A DNA stretch of 64,000 nt from Streptomyces phaeofaciens (GTDB taxonomy: Bacteria > Actinomycetota > Actinomycetes > Streptomycetales > Streptomycetaceae): NCBI RefSeq assembly GCF_014648915.1, contig NZ_BMSA01000007.1:62001-126000 (forward strand), written 5' to 3'. The notes beneath the pieces were generated by a model that was not told where the DNA came from, searched no databases, and saw only the letters and a program-made list of their open reading frames with translations. The first letter of the stretch is position 1; every line of letters begins with the position of its first letter. Position numbers and translations under genes: made by a program. Positions 51,233-61,400 of the stretch are shown here, in pieces.

Positions 51233-51943
51233 TCAGCGCTCCGTGCCGGGGCGGAACCGTCGGTAGAGGACCGCGCCGCCGAGCATCAGCGCCGCGCTGC
51301 CGAGGAGGGCGGGCAGCGCGGCGTCGCTGCCCGTCTGGGCGAGCGAGGAGACCGCCTGCGGCCCCGGAGCCTGGGGCTCGTGGGCGGGCGGGGCGGGCTT
51401 GGGCGCGGCCGGCTGAGGCTCGGCCGGCTGGGGCTCGGCGGGCTGGGTGTGGCGCGCCGGGGGCTGCGGCTTCGGCTTGGTGGGCGGCGTGGGCGGGGTG
51501 TACTCCTCGCCGGGGCCGTTCTCGGACTTGTTGCCGAGCACCGGGTTCAGGACGCCGACGACGTTCACGCTGTTGCCGCTGGCGTTCAGCGGGAGGTCCA
51601 CCGGCACCTTGACGCCGTTGCCGGAGACGACGCCGGGCGAGCCGACCGCGTCGCCCTCGGCGGCCGCCCCGGAGGACGGTCCGGTCGCGGTGGTGCCGCC
51701 GCCCTTGTTGGCGCAGGCGTTGCCCACGGTGGGGTTCAGCGCGCCCACCACGCTCACGGTGTTGCCGCACAGGTTCACCGGGAGGTGCACCGGCAGCTGG
51801 ATTCCGTTGCCGGACACGACACCGGGCGAGTCCGCCGTGGTGCCGGTCGCGGTGGAGTCGGCGAACGCCGGCATGGTCACAGCCGCCATCGCGCCCGAGG
51901 CGGCTGCGACGGCGAGCACACCGTTTCGGGTAACCCGTCTCAT
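51233..51943 (-). CDS. Long chaplin with sortase signal
   Basis: A 236-residue cell-wall protein of the ChpA-C type: signal peptide (RNGVLAVAAASGAMAAVTMPAFA), chaplin domain 1 (SPGVVSGNGIQLPVHLPVN with two Cys), chaplin domain 2 (SPGVVSGNGVKVPVDLPLN), a Pro-rich spacer with PQPAE repeats, the sortase motif LAQTG, a membrane segment and an RRFRPG tail. Long chaplins are covalently anchored and help make aerial hyphae hydrophobic. Domain 2 lacks both Cys of domain 1. ATG 51943 with AGGGA upstream. Confidence 0.93.
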   Translation of the reverse strand: MRRVTRNGVLAVAAASGAMAAVTMPAFADSTATGTTADSPGVVSGNGIQLPVHLPVNLCGNTVSVVGALNPTVGNACANKGGGTTATGPSSGAAAEGDAVGSPGVVSGNGVKVPVDLPLNASGNSVNVVGVLNPVLGNKSENGPGEEYTPPTPPTKPKPQPPARHTQPAEPQPAEPQPAAPKPAPPAHEPQAPGPQAVSSLAQTGSDAALPALLGSAALMLGGAVLYRRFRPGTER

Positions 51944-52217
51944 GGGTCCCTGCCTTCCAGACATGGTCGCGGGCACTCACCCGCATCCGTTAAAACGCGG
52001 GCGAACCAACCAAGTAATGGCCAAACGACCTTTCACCCCATCGAGTGCCACGGCCGTCGAACTGATCACAAAACCACCCAATATTTCATCGAAAACCGAG
52101 GACGGCAGGGCCATCGGAGCATCGCCCCGGCTCCGGAGGCGGGCCGTGCGGGTGCCGCCTATCGTGGGGCCCTGGGCGCCGTTCCCGGTCCGCTGAGAGG
52201 CGTCCCTGGAGGCACTC

Positions 52218-53831
52218 ATGCCGGCCACGCCGCCGATCCGGCCCGGCCCGCGCCGTCGCGTGCTCGCCGCGACCGCGGCGACCGCCGCGCTGTCCCTGGC
52301 GGGAGCGGCACTGGTGGGATCGGCCCTGGGGACGACGCGGGCCGACGGCGACGACGGCCCCGACCTGTCCCGGTTCTACGACCAGAAGGTGACCTGGTCG
52401 ACGTGCGACGTCGACGGGGTGCCCGACGACCTCCAGTGCGGCCGGGTGACCGTCCCGCTCGACTACGCGCACCCCGAGGCGGGTGCGCTCGACCTGGCGC
52501 TCGCCCGCTACCGGGCCACCGGCGACAAGCGGGGCTCGGTGGTGCTGAACTTCGGCGGCCCCGGTGGTCCCGGCGTGCCCCAACTGGCGTACGCGGGAAA
52601 GGAGTTCATGGAGCTGACGGACAGCTACGACGTGGTCTCCTTCGACCCCAGGGGCGTGGGCCGCTCCTCGCCCGTGAGCTGCGGCGAGGGGGAGCTGGAG
52701 GGGCTCGCCGCGCTGGAGGACGACGGGGCCCTCGGCGATCCCGGGACGGCCCTGGCCCGGTTGCGGAGGGCGGCCGCGGCCTGTGCGGACAACTCCGGGC
52801 CGGTCCTGCGGCACATGGGCACGGTCGACGCCGCGCGGGACATGGACGTCCTGCGTTCGGCCCTCGGCGACAAGAAGCTCAACTACCTGGGCTTCTCCTA
52901 CGGCACCCGGCTCGGCGCGGTGTACGCCGCCCGGTTCCCGCACAAGGTCGGCCGGTTCGCCCTGGACGGCGTGGACACGCTGACCGAGCCGCTCACCGAG
53001 CAGGGCATCGCGGGCGCCCGGGGGCAGCAGACGGCGCTGGACGACTTCGTCGACTGGTGTGTGCGGGACATCGCCTGCCCGTTCGGCCAGGACGCCCGTT
53101 CGGCCCGCGAGATGATCGTCCGGCTGGTGTGGTCGCTGGACGAGAACCCGGTACCGGCGGACTTCGGGGACGACTTCACCGGCCAGGACCTGGTGGGCGC
53201 GCTCGGGCAGGGGCTGTACAGCAAGGAGCTGTGGCCGTCGCTGGAGCGGGCGCTCGCCCGGCTCGTGGAGGACGGGGACACCAGCGGGGTCGCGGCGTTC
53301 GCGACCGGCGGCCTGGCGTTCGGGGTGCGGGAGCCGGGCGGCGGCGAGCCGTCCCCGCTGGCCGAGCCCGAGGACGTGCCGCTCGACAACCTGCCGGCCG
53401 CCCTGATGGCGATCAACTGCGCGGACGACCCCGACCGCCCCACCGCCGAGCAGATCACCGCCGACCTCGAACGGCTGCGGGCCGCCTACGACGAGGCGTC
53501 ACCGGTCTTCGGCCGGTACCGCCTCGCCGAGGTGCTGCTCTGCTACGGCCGCCCCAAGGGCACCGACTACATCCGGGAGCGGGTGAAGGACGTCGACACC
53601 CCGGAGATGCTGCTCGTCGGCACCCGGGGCGACCCCGCGACGCCGTACCGCTGGACCGAGGAGACGGCCGAGCGGCTCGGCGACGCGGCCGTGGTGCTGG
53701 ACAACAAGGGCGAGGGCCACACCGGCTACGGCTCGTCGAAGTGCGTGCACCGCAAGGTCGACGACTTCCTGCTGTACGGCTCGCTGCCGCCCAGCGGCAG
53801 CTCCTGCGGGGCCGACACGGACGACTACTGA
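52218..53831 (+). CDS. Secreted tripeptidyl aminopeptidase-like alpha/beta hydrolase
   Basis: A 537-residue exported hydrolase of the Streptomyces TAP/SlpD family. It has a Tat-like leader (GPRRRVLAATAATAALSLAGA), oxyanion region NFGGPGGPG, nucleophile GFSYGTRLG, then Asp in GTRGDPATP and His in GEGHTGYG, with the TAP C-terminal domain. It cleaves N-terminal tripeptides or similar from secreted proteins. ATG 52218. The 274-base gap before it is AT-richer at 51990-52110 and holds the chaplin promoter region. Confidence 0.9.
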   Translation: MPATPPIRPGPRRRVLAATAATAALSLAGAALVGSALGTTRADGDDGPDLSRFYDQKVTWSTCDVDGVPDDLQCGRVTVPLDYAHPEAGALDLALARYRATGDKRGSVVLNFGGPGGPGVPQLAYAGKEFMELTDSYDVVSFDPRGVGRSSPVSCGEGELEGLAALEDDGALGDPGTALARLRRAAAACADNSGPVLRHMGTVDAARDMDVLRSALGDKKLNYLGFSYGTRLGAVYAARFPHKVGRFALDGVDTLTEPLTEQGIAGARGQQTALDDFVDWCVRDIACPFGQDARSAREMIVRLVWSLDENPVPADFGDDFTGQDLVGALGQGLYSKELWPSLERALARLVEDGDTSGVAAFATGGLAFGVREPGGGEPSPLAEPEDVPLDNLPAALMAINCADDPDRPTAEQITADLERLRAAYDEASPVFGRYRLAEVLLCYGRPKGTDYIRERVKDVDTPEMLLVGTRGDPATPYRWTEETAERLGDAAVVLDNKGEGHTGYGSSKCVHRKVDDFLLYGSLPPSGSSCGADTDDY

Positions 53832-53852
53832 GGCGCGTCGGACCGAGGCGCG

Positions 53853-54629
53853 TCAGCCCGTGGTCACGAACGCGTCGATGGCGGCGGTCAGTTCGGCCGG
53901 CTTCTCCACGGGCAGCTCGTGCCCCGCGTCGATGATGCGGACGGTGGCGTCCGGATAGGCCTTGGCCATCCGCAGCATCTGCTGCACCGGCAGCTGGATG
54001 TCGTGGTAGCCGTGGATCATCAGGGTGGGCACCTGGATCTCGCCCACGCGGTCGAGGACGTCGAAGGCGCGCATGGCGCCGTACAGGGTCATCACGACCT
54101 CGCGCGGGGTGTCCGCGGAGGACCTGACGTACCCGCGGATCTCCTCACGGGGGTATCCGGGGGCGAAGGCGCGCTGGATGTTGGTGGCGACGAACAGCTT
54201 GAAGGGGACGAGGGTGGAGGCGGCCATCAGCAGGCCGCGGCCGCGGCTGAAGGCCATTTTGGCGATGGAGTTCACCAGGACCATGCGCTCCACGCGCTCG
54301 GGGTGCGCGAGGGCGATCGTCTGCGCGATCATCCCGCCCATCGAGTGACCGACCAGGACGAACCGTTCGATCTTGAGGTGGTCGAGGAGGGCGATCAGGT
54401 CGTTCGCCAGTTCGGCGACCGTCTTCACCCCGGCCCCGCCGCTGTCGCCGTGTCCGCGCAGGTCGAGCCGGACCACCCGGCGCTTCTCGGCGAAGTGGGC
54501 GAGCTGGTGGTCCCAGCGGTGCCGGTTCGCCGTCCAGCCGTGCACGAACACCAGGGGCACCCCGCCGCCGTCGCGCGGGCCCTCGTCGTCGTACGTGAGT
54601 GCAGCGCCGTCGACTTCGAGCTGCGGCAT
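53853..54629 (-). CDS. Alpha/beta hydrolase
   Basis: A 258-residue hydrolase: oxyanion FVHGWTANRHRWDHQ, nucleophile GHSMGGMIAQT, Asp in GYHDIQLP and His in AGHELPVEKP. Complete triad; esterase or C-C hydrolase type. ATG 54629 has GGAGG upstream. It is the gene after the biosynthetic cluster's last hydrolase on the same strand, with a 63-base gap, so it may be part of that transcript. Confidence 0.87.
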   Translation of the reverse strand: MPQLEVDGAALTYDDEGPRDGGGVPLVFVHGWTANRHRWDHQLAHFAEKRRVVRLDLRGHGDSGGAGVKTVAELANDLIALLDHLKIERFVLVGHSMGGMIAQTIALAHPERVERMVLVNSIAKMAFSRGRGLLMAASTLVPFKLFVATNIQRAFAPGYPREEIRGYVRSSADTPREVVMTLYGAMRAFDVLDRVGEIQVPTLMIHGYHDIQLPVQQMLRMAKAYPDATVRIIDAGHELPVEKPAELTAAIDAFVTTG

Positions 54630-54692
54630 GGGTGCCTCCTGCGGTATGTCCGGGTTACTGACGCGTACGGTAACCGGCGATCGGGGTCGCCG

Positions 54693-55829
54693 TCACCGTC
54701 GTTCGCCGAGGAATTCGAGGATGTGTCCGAAGACGTCGAGGGCGGCGCCCCGGCCGAGGAACGTGTCGAGGTGGCCGTAGCCCGGGATCTCGGTGTAGCG
54801 CACGTCGAGCTGGGGCTGCCGGTGGGCGAGGATGTCGTGGCAGAGCCGTTGCGAGTCGCCCCACAGACCGTTCTCGCTGCCGGAGAGCAGCAGCACCGGG
54901 GTGTCGATGCGGCCGGCCGCGTCCAGGGCGTTGGGCGGCAGGGCACGGTAGCGCTGGTCGGTGTCGTGCCAGCGGACCACCGTGCGGGCCAGCTCGATGC
55001 GGCGCAGATGGGGCAGGATCCACAGCGGGGCGGGGCCGAGCAGTTCGGCGAGCCGGTCGTGGGTGGCCTCGGCGAGGTTCTCGTGCACGAAGAGCGAGGC
55101 GCCCGTGCCCCAGGCGGAGTTGTGCAGGATCTGGCAGGTCGGGTCCGGGCAGCTCGCGTTGCGGGAGGCGAGCGCGAACAGCGCGGTGTACCGGGAACGG
55201 AGCCCGACCTTGCGGAAGTCGACGGGGATGTGGTCGACGCGGCTCCTGAGCAGCTCCCCCGCGAGGGACATGCGCAGGGAGGTGCGGCCGGCCAGCTTCG
55301 GGGTGAGGAAGACACCCTGGGACACCACCCCGGCCAGCCCGGGCACGAGTCCGGCCGTCAGGGACAGGGACAGCGCGAGGGCGCCGACGCAGTGCGCGAC
55401 GACCGACAGCGGCCGGTCGCCGATCCGCTCACGGATACGGGACACGGCGGCCGGTATGTCGTACAGCGCCACGTCGTCGTACGTGTACCGCTGCCCGGTC
55501 TCGTTGTAGGGCAGCCGGCGGCTGCCGCGCCAGTCGAGGAGCCAGGGCTCGTAGCCGTCGTCGAGGAGGGAGTCGACGAGGTTGCGGGCCTCGGGGAGCA
55601 GGAACATGTCGGCGGACGCGGTGTGGCCGTGCAGCAGGAGCACCGCGGGCCGGCCGCTGTCGCCGGGGTCGACGCGGGTGAGGCCGAGCCGGACGCCGTC
55701 GGGCGCCTGGAAGGGGATCTCCTCGACCCGGGCCGGGTCGAGACGGTGCCGCAGCGGGCGCAGGGCCGGTGCGGTCCTGACCCTGCGCAGGGGCCGACGG
55801 GCGGTCACGGGGGTGGTCCTGAAGATCAT
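54693..55829 (-). CDS. Alpha/beta hydrolase with Cys at the nucleophile position
   Basis: A 378-residue hydrolase: LLLHGHTASADMFLLPEA, LDWRGSRRLPYN, then VVAHCVGALAL where the usual GxSxG Ser is Cys, as in PHA-synthase-like enzymes. Asp (SENGLWGDS area) and His (GYGHLDTFLG) follow. ATG 55829 overlaps the stop of the ACP-reductase gene by four bases, so the two are translationally coupled. It may act as an acyltransferase or cyclase on the PKS product. I recall similar hydrolase domains fused to GMC oxidoreductases. Confidence 0.82.
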   Translation of the reverse strand: MIFRTTPVTARRPLRRVRTAPALRPLRHRLDPARVEEIPFQAPDGVRLGLTRVDPGDSGRPAVLLLHGHTASADMFLLPEARNLVDSLLDDGYEPWLLDWRGSRRLPYNETGQRYTYDDVALYDIPAAVSRIRERIGDRPLSVVAHCVGALALSLSLTAGLVPGLAGVVSQGVFLTPKLAGRTSLRMSLAGELLRSRVDHIPVDFRKVGLRSRYTALFALASRNASCPDPTCQILHNSAWGTGASLFVHENLAEATHDRLAELLGPAPLWILPHLRRIELARTVVRWHDTDQRYRALPPNALDAAGRIDTPVLLLSGSENGLWGDSQRLCHDILAHRQPQLDVRYTEIPGYGHLDTFLGRGAALDVFGHILEFLGERR

Positions 55830-58381
55830 CGGTGGTGCTCCGTGGGGTTCGGGGTGCGGCGCAGGTCGAGCAGGTCCGCGCCGGCCCGGGCGAACGGGCC
55901 GAGCAGTCCGCGGCCCATCTCGAGGCCGAACCAGGCGAGCCAGGTCAGCTTCGCCGCGCGCTTCTCCTGACCGGTCAGGTGCGGGGCGACCTGGATGCCG
56001 TCGACCTGGTCGCGGACGTAGGAGTCGGCGGGCACGACGACCTCGCCGGCCAGCGTGGCCGGTCCGCCCTCGCGGCCGAGTTCGACCGTGAGGGTGCGGG
56101 TCTGGCGCCACAGGTCACGGCGGGCGCGGGCGTACTTGTGGCCCTCCAGCCACCAGAGTTCACCGTCCTGCGCCCTCAACCGGAGCCGGTAGCGCAGAAG
56201 CTGGTGCTTCGTGCCGTGCCGGTGCGGGATGCCCTCGTCCGGGCGGACCCAGACGTCACCGCGTACGACGGTGAGGGGTTCGGGGTGGGCGGCCGGGCAG
56301 TCGACCCTGCCGGTGACGTCCAGCCGCCGTTCCCGTACCAGCTGGTACATGCTCGCGAGGGAGAGCGTGAGGGACATCGAGCACGGGGCCCCGTCGGTGC
56401 GGCCGCCGTCGAGGGGACGCACCGTGCCCTCGGTGGTCTCGGTGAACCACAGGTAGGGCTGGTCGTCCTTGTCCGGCAGCCGGGCGAGGCCGTCGTCGGC
56501 GAGCCGCTCGAAGGTCCTGAGCTGGGCCTGCGCGTCGTAGCGGGCGGCGGGCGGCAGGCCGAGGGCCTCGACGAGGGCCGCCGTGCGCTCGCCCTCGGCG
56601 GCGGGTCCGGTCAGGGTGGCCTCGCACAGCTTCAGCGCGGTGGGGCTGGTCAGCACCCGCGTGAGGAAGGCGAGTTCGGGGACCGGGTCGGCCTCCAGCC
56701 GGGCCAGGGTGTCGGCCCGCCATTCGTCCCAGTCGTGGACGCGGACGTGCATCCCGCCGAGCGCCATGTCCCGCACGACGTCGTCGAGGGTCTGCGGGAC
56801 GCCGGTGAGGTTGTAGTCGAAGCCCCAGGCGTCGGGTTCGCAGACGACGGCCCCGGCGACCCGGCTGACCCAGTCGACGGGGGCCACGTTGAGGTGGCGG
56901 AACGCCGGTACGGTGCGGAAGCGCCCGAAGGCCGAGATCAGACCGCTGCTGAGGTCCAGGGCGTTGTGCGCGCCGGTCTTCGTATGGCCGCCGATGCCGC
57001 CGGGGCGCAGCGCGGAGACGACGAGACCGTGGTCGCGGGCGCGGCGCAGCGCCGCCTCGGCGGCCCACTTGGACTGGTCGTAGCCCGCGACGAGCCGGTC
57101 CACATGGGCGAGGTGGTCGTCCTCGCCCAGGGAGGTGATGCCGACCTCGTTGAAGACGGCGATCGAGGAGATGTGGTGCAGCGGCTTGGGGCGGCCGGTG
57201 GCGGCCAGCTCGGCGAGCGTGAGCGCGCCGAGGACGTTGCTGCGGCGCAGGGACCGGTAGCCGCGCAGGAAGTCCACGGCCGCCGCGACGCCGACCACGC
57301 TGTCCAGTTCCTGGGCGAGGGTGTGCCACAGCTCGTCGGACAGGCCGAGGCGGGGCTCGCGGATGTCGCCGGGGAGCACGGTCACCCGGCGGCGGATCTC
57401 CGCGTTCCACGGCAGCCGGTTGCGGCGCAGGCTCTCGCCGAGCCGGGCGGTCGCCGTCTCCACGTCGGCCGCGCGGACCAGGCAGTGGACATGGGCGTCA
57501 CTGTGCCGGAGCAGGTCGAGGAGCATGTGCCCGCCCAGGAAGCCGGTCGCTCCGGTGAGCAGGATCCGGCGCGGCGGCACGGGCTCGGGCGGCCGGACGA
57601 AGGGCAGCCGGTCGGCGAGCGCGAGGTCGGCCAGGATCTGGTCGAGATCCTCCCGGCGGGCGGTGGCGACGGTGGCAGCGGTCGCGACGGCAGCGGTGGC
57701 GGTGAGCGGGGGCAGGTCGGCGGTGGTGGGGGTGCCGGGGGCGGTCTCGGCTCGGGTGACGGGGGCAGTCTCGGCGCGGGTGCCAAGGGCACTCTCGGCG
57801 CGGGTGCCGGGGGCAGTCTCAGCGCGGGTGCCGGGGTCACTCTCGGCGCGGGTGCCAGGGGCACTCTCGGCGCGGGTGCCGGCGGAGGTACCGTCGCCGC
57901 TTCTGGGGGCCGGGAGCACCGCCGGGGCCGCCGGGGGTGCGGGCAGGGCGAGGCTCGCCGCGGCGCCGGCCGTCTCCAGCCAGCGCCGGGCCAGGCCGAC
58001 CGGGCGGGCGTCGGCGAAGACGTCGTCGAGCTCCAGCTCCACGCCCAGGTCGCGCTCCAGCTCCGCCGCCAGCTCCACGGCGTGCACGGAACTGCCGCCG
58101 GCGTCGAAGAAGTCGGCGTCCGGGGCGAGATGCCCCGCGGGCAGATACCGTCCGGCCGCCTTCGCGATGGCGGCGGCCAGGCCCTCCACGTCCGGGACGG
58201 AGGAATCGGCCGCGCCGCCGGGGGCGCCGGGTTCCACCGCCGCCTCGCGTGCGTCCTGGGCGACCAGGGCCAGCAGCTCCGTCACGCTCAGGCCGCCGCC
58301 GTCTCCCCCGCCCCGCTCGATCGACTCGGCGACGGCCCGCTGCCCGGCATGCGCCGTCGCGTCCTCGTTCATGTCACGCAT
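55826..58381 (-). CDS. ACP-thioester reductase protein with C-terminal extra domain
   Basis: An 851-residue protein: an N-terminal carrier domain with phosphopantetheine Ser in DAGGSSVHAVEL (Ser98), a Pro/Ala and octapeptide-repeat linker (residues 147-220), a thioester reductase SDR domain (LLTGATGFLGGHMLLDLL, YDQSKWAAE) and a C-terminal domain of about 200 residues (DSYVRDQVDGIQV) I do not recognise. It would release the chain as aldehyde or alcohol by NADPH reduction. ATG 58381 has AAGGG five bases upstream. It lies 70 bases after the PKS gene. Confidence 0.85.
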   Translation of the reverse strand: MRDMNEDATAHAGQRAVAESIERGGGDGGGLSVTELLALVAQDAREAAVEPGAPGGAADSSVPDVEGLAAAIAKAAGRYLPAGHLAPDADFFDAGGSSVHAVELAAELERDLGVELELDDVFADARPVGLARRWLETAGAAASLALPAPPAAPAVLPAPRSGDGTSAGTRAESAPGTRAESDPGTRAETAPGTRAESALGTRAETAPVTRAETAPGTPTTADLPPLTATAAVATAATVATARREDLDQILADLALADRLPFVRPPEPVPPRRILLTGATGFLGGHMLLDLLRHSDAHVHCLVRAADVETATARLGESLRRNRLPWNAEIRRRVTVLPGDIREPRLGLSDELWHTLAQELDSVVGVAAAVDFLRGYRSLRRSNVLGALTLAELAATGRPKPLHHISSIAVFNEVGITSLGEDDHLAHVDRLVAGYDQSKWAAEAALRRARDHGLVVSALRPGGIGGHTKTGAHNALDLSSGLISAFGRFRTVPAFRHLNVAPVDWVSRVAGAVVCEPDAWGFDYNLTGVPQTLDDVVRDMALGGMHVRVHDWDEWRADTLARLEADPVPELAFLTRVLTSPTALKLCEATLTGPAAEGERTAALVEALGLPPAARYDAQAQLRTFERLADDGLARLPDKDDQPYLWFTETTEGTVRPLDGGRTDGAPCSMSLTLSLASMYQLVRERRLDVTGRVDCPAAHPEPLTVVRGDVWVRPDEGIPHRHGTKHQLLRYRLRLRAQDGELWWLEGHKYARARRDLWRQTRTLTVELGREGGPATLAGEVVVPADSYVRDQVDGIQVAPHLTGQEKRAAKLTWLAWFGLEMGRGLLGPFARAGADLLDLRRTPNPTEHHR
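57737..57880 (-). repeat. Six in-frame 24-base repeats in the ACP-reductase linker
   Basis: The octapeptide GTRAE(S/T)AP and variants occur six times at residues 168-215, encoded by 24-base units. They form a flexible linker between the carrier and reductase domains; copy number may vary between strains. Confidence 0.9.
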
Positions 58382-58451
58382 CAGAGCCCTTCACGTTGTG
58401 CATGGTCCTGCCTTCGCCTCTTCGCCGCCGCGGCGACCCCGTCGCCCGGCG

Positions 58452-61400
58452 TCACCGCCGCTCCCACGACCGGAACGCCCGCAGGTGGTCCGGTGTGGCC
58501 ACGGTCTCCAACAGCTCGTCGTCCTCGTCGCCCCCGCCGAGCGCGGCCACGATCCGCCGGGCCGGCGCGTTGCGCGGGGTGCGTTCCGCCGTCAACCGGA
58601 TCTTCGTGCAGCCGAGTTCGTCGGCGCGGTCGGCCAGCCGGGCCAGCAGGCGTTCCTCGACGCCCCGGCCGAGGGCACGGCAGCTCATCAGCCATGCCAG
58701 GACGTCGAGTTGGTCGCCCTCGGCGCGGACCGCGAGCAGACCGATCTGGCCGTAGTCGCCGAAGCGGTCGCGTGCCGCGGCCGTCCACACCTCGCCCCGC
58801 TGCCGCCACCGGTCCAGGTCGCCTCCGTCGGCGGAACGGGCGCGGAGGGTGAACTGGTTCGTCCGGCGGACGAGTTGCTCGGCCCGCGGGACGTCGTCGT
58901 CGCCCAGCCGGCGGATGTCGACCTCCAGGTCCAGCTGGGCGAGGAACTCCTCGAACCCGGCCTGCTCCCGGACGGCGTCCCGCTCCCGTTCCTGGTCGTA
59001 GAAGCGCGCCCGCAGCGTGTCCTCCGCCGTGGCGGCCACCGGGACCAGCGGCCACAACCGGTGGAGGAACTCCTCCAGTTCGGGCTCCGCCGGGCAGGTC
59101 ACCGCCAGCACCTCGGGCAGGACCGACCGCATCCGGCCGATCTCGGCCGGGTTGTCGTCCAGGAAGAGGAAGCTGTCCAGGCCGAGGCCGAGCGTGCGGG
59201 CCGCCTCCGTCAGCCGGTCGGGCTTCGGGCCCCACGCGGCGGACAGGACGCTGAAGTGCGCGGCCTTCAGCAGGCTGTCGGGACGGTCCAGGACGGCCCG
59301 TACGGTCTCCTCGTCGTTGTTGCTGACGAGCGCCAGGAGCGCCCCGGCCTCGCGCCACCGCAGCAGCCGGCGCGCGAGCAGCGTCCGGGGCCCGGACAGG
59401 TCCACGCCGTCGGGGCCGATCTCTCCGGCCACTCCGCCCCACAGGGTCTCGTCGCCGTCGACGGCGATCACCTTGGGCGCGGGCCGCAGCACGGTGCGTA
59501 CGGCTTCGGCGAGGCAGAGGGCCACCGCCGCCTGGAAGGGCGGGGTGAAGGGGAGGTGGGCGAGCCGTTCGGTGCGCTCGTCGAAGGGGTCCGCGACGGT
59601 GTGGTGGCGGGTCCAGTCGTCGGCGTGCAGTACGGCGATCCCCGGCCGGTCGGTGAGTGCGGCGGCGACCTCGCGTTCCCAGCGGGCGAGGCGTTCGTCC
59701 TCGCGGGGCGACGGCAGGAAGCCGACGATCAGCGGCTTGCGGGTGCGCTCGGCCACGGCGTGCAGCGCGGCCGGGTACTCCGCGCGCAGTTCGGTGAGGA
59801 GCGTGTCGTCCACCGGACCGAACCGTTCCAGGTCCCCGGCCCGCAGCAGCACCACGCCGACCGCCGTGGCGGGGTCGGCGAAGACCCCGGCCGGGTCGCG
59901 CAGCGCGGCGAGCACCTGGTGGTACGGCGCCTCGGCGACCGTCGGGGCGCCGTCCCCGAGCGCCGTCGCGCACATCAGGGGGAGGTTGCCGAGAGCGAAG
60001 GTGGCGGCGAGGGCGAGGGCACCCGGGGCACGCGTGTCCTGCCCCGGCTGTCCGGGACCGGCCGCGTCCCGCACCGGCCGCACGGGACCGGTCTCGCGCC
60101 GCACCGGCCGTACCGGATCCGCCGTGTCCCGCGCCGACCCCTCGGACGTGGCCGCGTCCTCCACCGGCCGTACGACGACGCTCGCGTCCTGCGCCGCCTC
60201 CGCCAGCAGCCGCAGGAACTCCTCCCCCAGTCCGGTCGTGTCCGCCGTGTCGAGGATGTCGAGGTTGTGGTCGAGCCGTATCCGGGCCGCGTCCGGGGTC
60301 ATCGTGATCATCAGGTCGAGGTCGGAGTGGCCGGTACCCGCGGGCAGTACCTCCAGCCGGTCGAGGCGGCCGCCGTGGCGGACGTAGTTGAAGTACACCT
60401 CCACCAGAGGCGCGTCGCCCCGGTGCAGGTCCTGCCGGGCCAGTGTGGCGAGGACGTCCGAGAACATGGCGCCCTTGGCCAGGATCCGGCGCAGTCGCAG
60501 GTCGGTACGGCGCAGCACCTCCTCGACCGGCTCGCCCGCCCGCGCCTCGGCGGGGAACGGCACGGGCACACCGTAGAAGCCCACGGCGTCGAAGGCGTCG
60601 GCGTGGATCCGGGTGTCGACCGGTACGGCGAGCACGAACCGTTCCCTCGCGCGCCGCCGCGCCAGCAGCACGGTGAGGGCGCCGAGGCAGAAGGCGGCCG
60701 GGGTGACGGCGAGCCTGCCCGCGGCCGAGGCGACCCGCTCCATGAGGCCGTCGGGGATGTGCACCGTGACACTGCCGGACCGGTAGGAGCGCTCGGCGGG
60801 GCGCGGCCGGGAGAGGGTGAGGTCGAGCCGCTCGCTGCCCTCGAAGGCCTGGTGCCAGGCCTCGTCGGCGGTGCCCTCGCCGGACTGCTGGGCCTCGATG
60901 AGCAGATGGAGGTCGCGGTTGGTGGTCTCGGTGCCGAGCGTGGTGCCGGAGAGTTCGGTGTCGATCTCGGCGGCCACCAGGAGGAGCGACTGGAGGTCGC
61001 TCACGACGTGATGGGCGCCGAAGAGCAGGAGCTGGCCGTCCGGGCCGCCGTCCAGCAGTTCGAACCGCCACAGCGGGGCGGCGCTCAGGTCGAAGGGCGT
61101 CTCCAGCAGGGCGCGGAGCCGTTCGCCGGCGTCCGGAGTTGCGTCGACCGGCGTCCACCGCAGGGGCGGTTCGGGCAGTTCCCGCGTCACGCACAGCTGT
61201 CGGCCGCGGTCGGCGTCGGACACCACGGACGTCCGCAGCGCGGCGTGCCGTGCGGCGAGGCGGGTGACGACGCCGAGGAGCGCCGGGTGCGTGGTCGGTG
61301 CGGTGAGCCGGAGGGCGAGTCCGACGGCGTGGGCCGCCTGGGGCATGTCCGGGCGGGCGCTGCGCAGCAGCCGGACGACGTCGCGGGTGACCGGCAGCAG

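Noticed and set aside
55832..58852. Plus-strand open frame of about 1000 codons opposite the ACP-reductase gene
   Set aside because: Same artefact; the minus-strand protein has clear ACP and reductase motifs.
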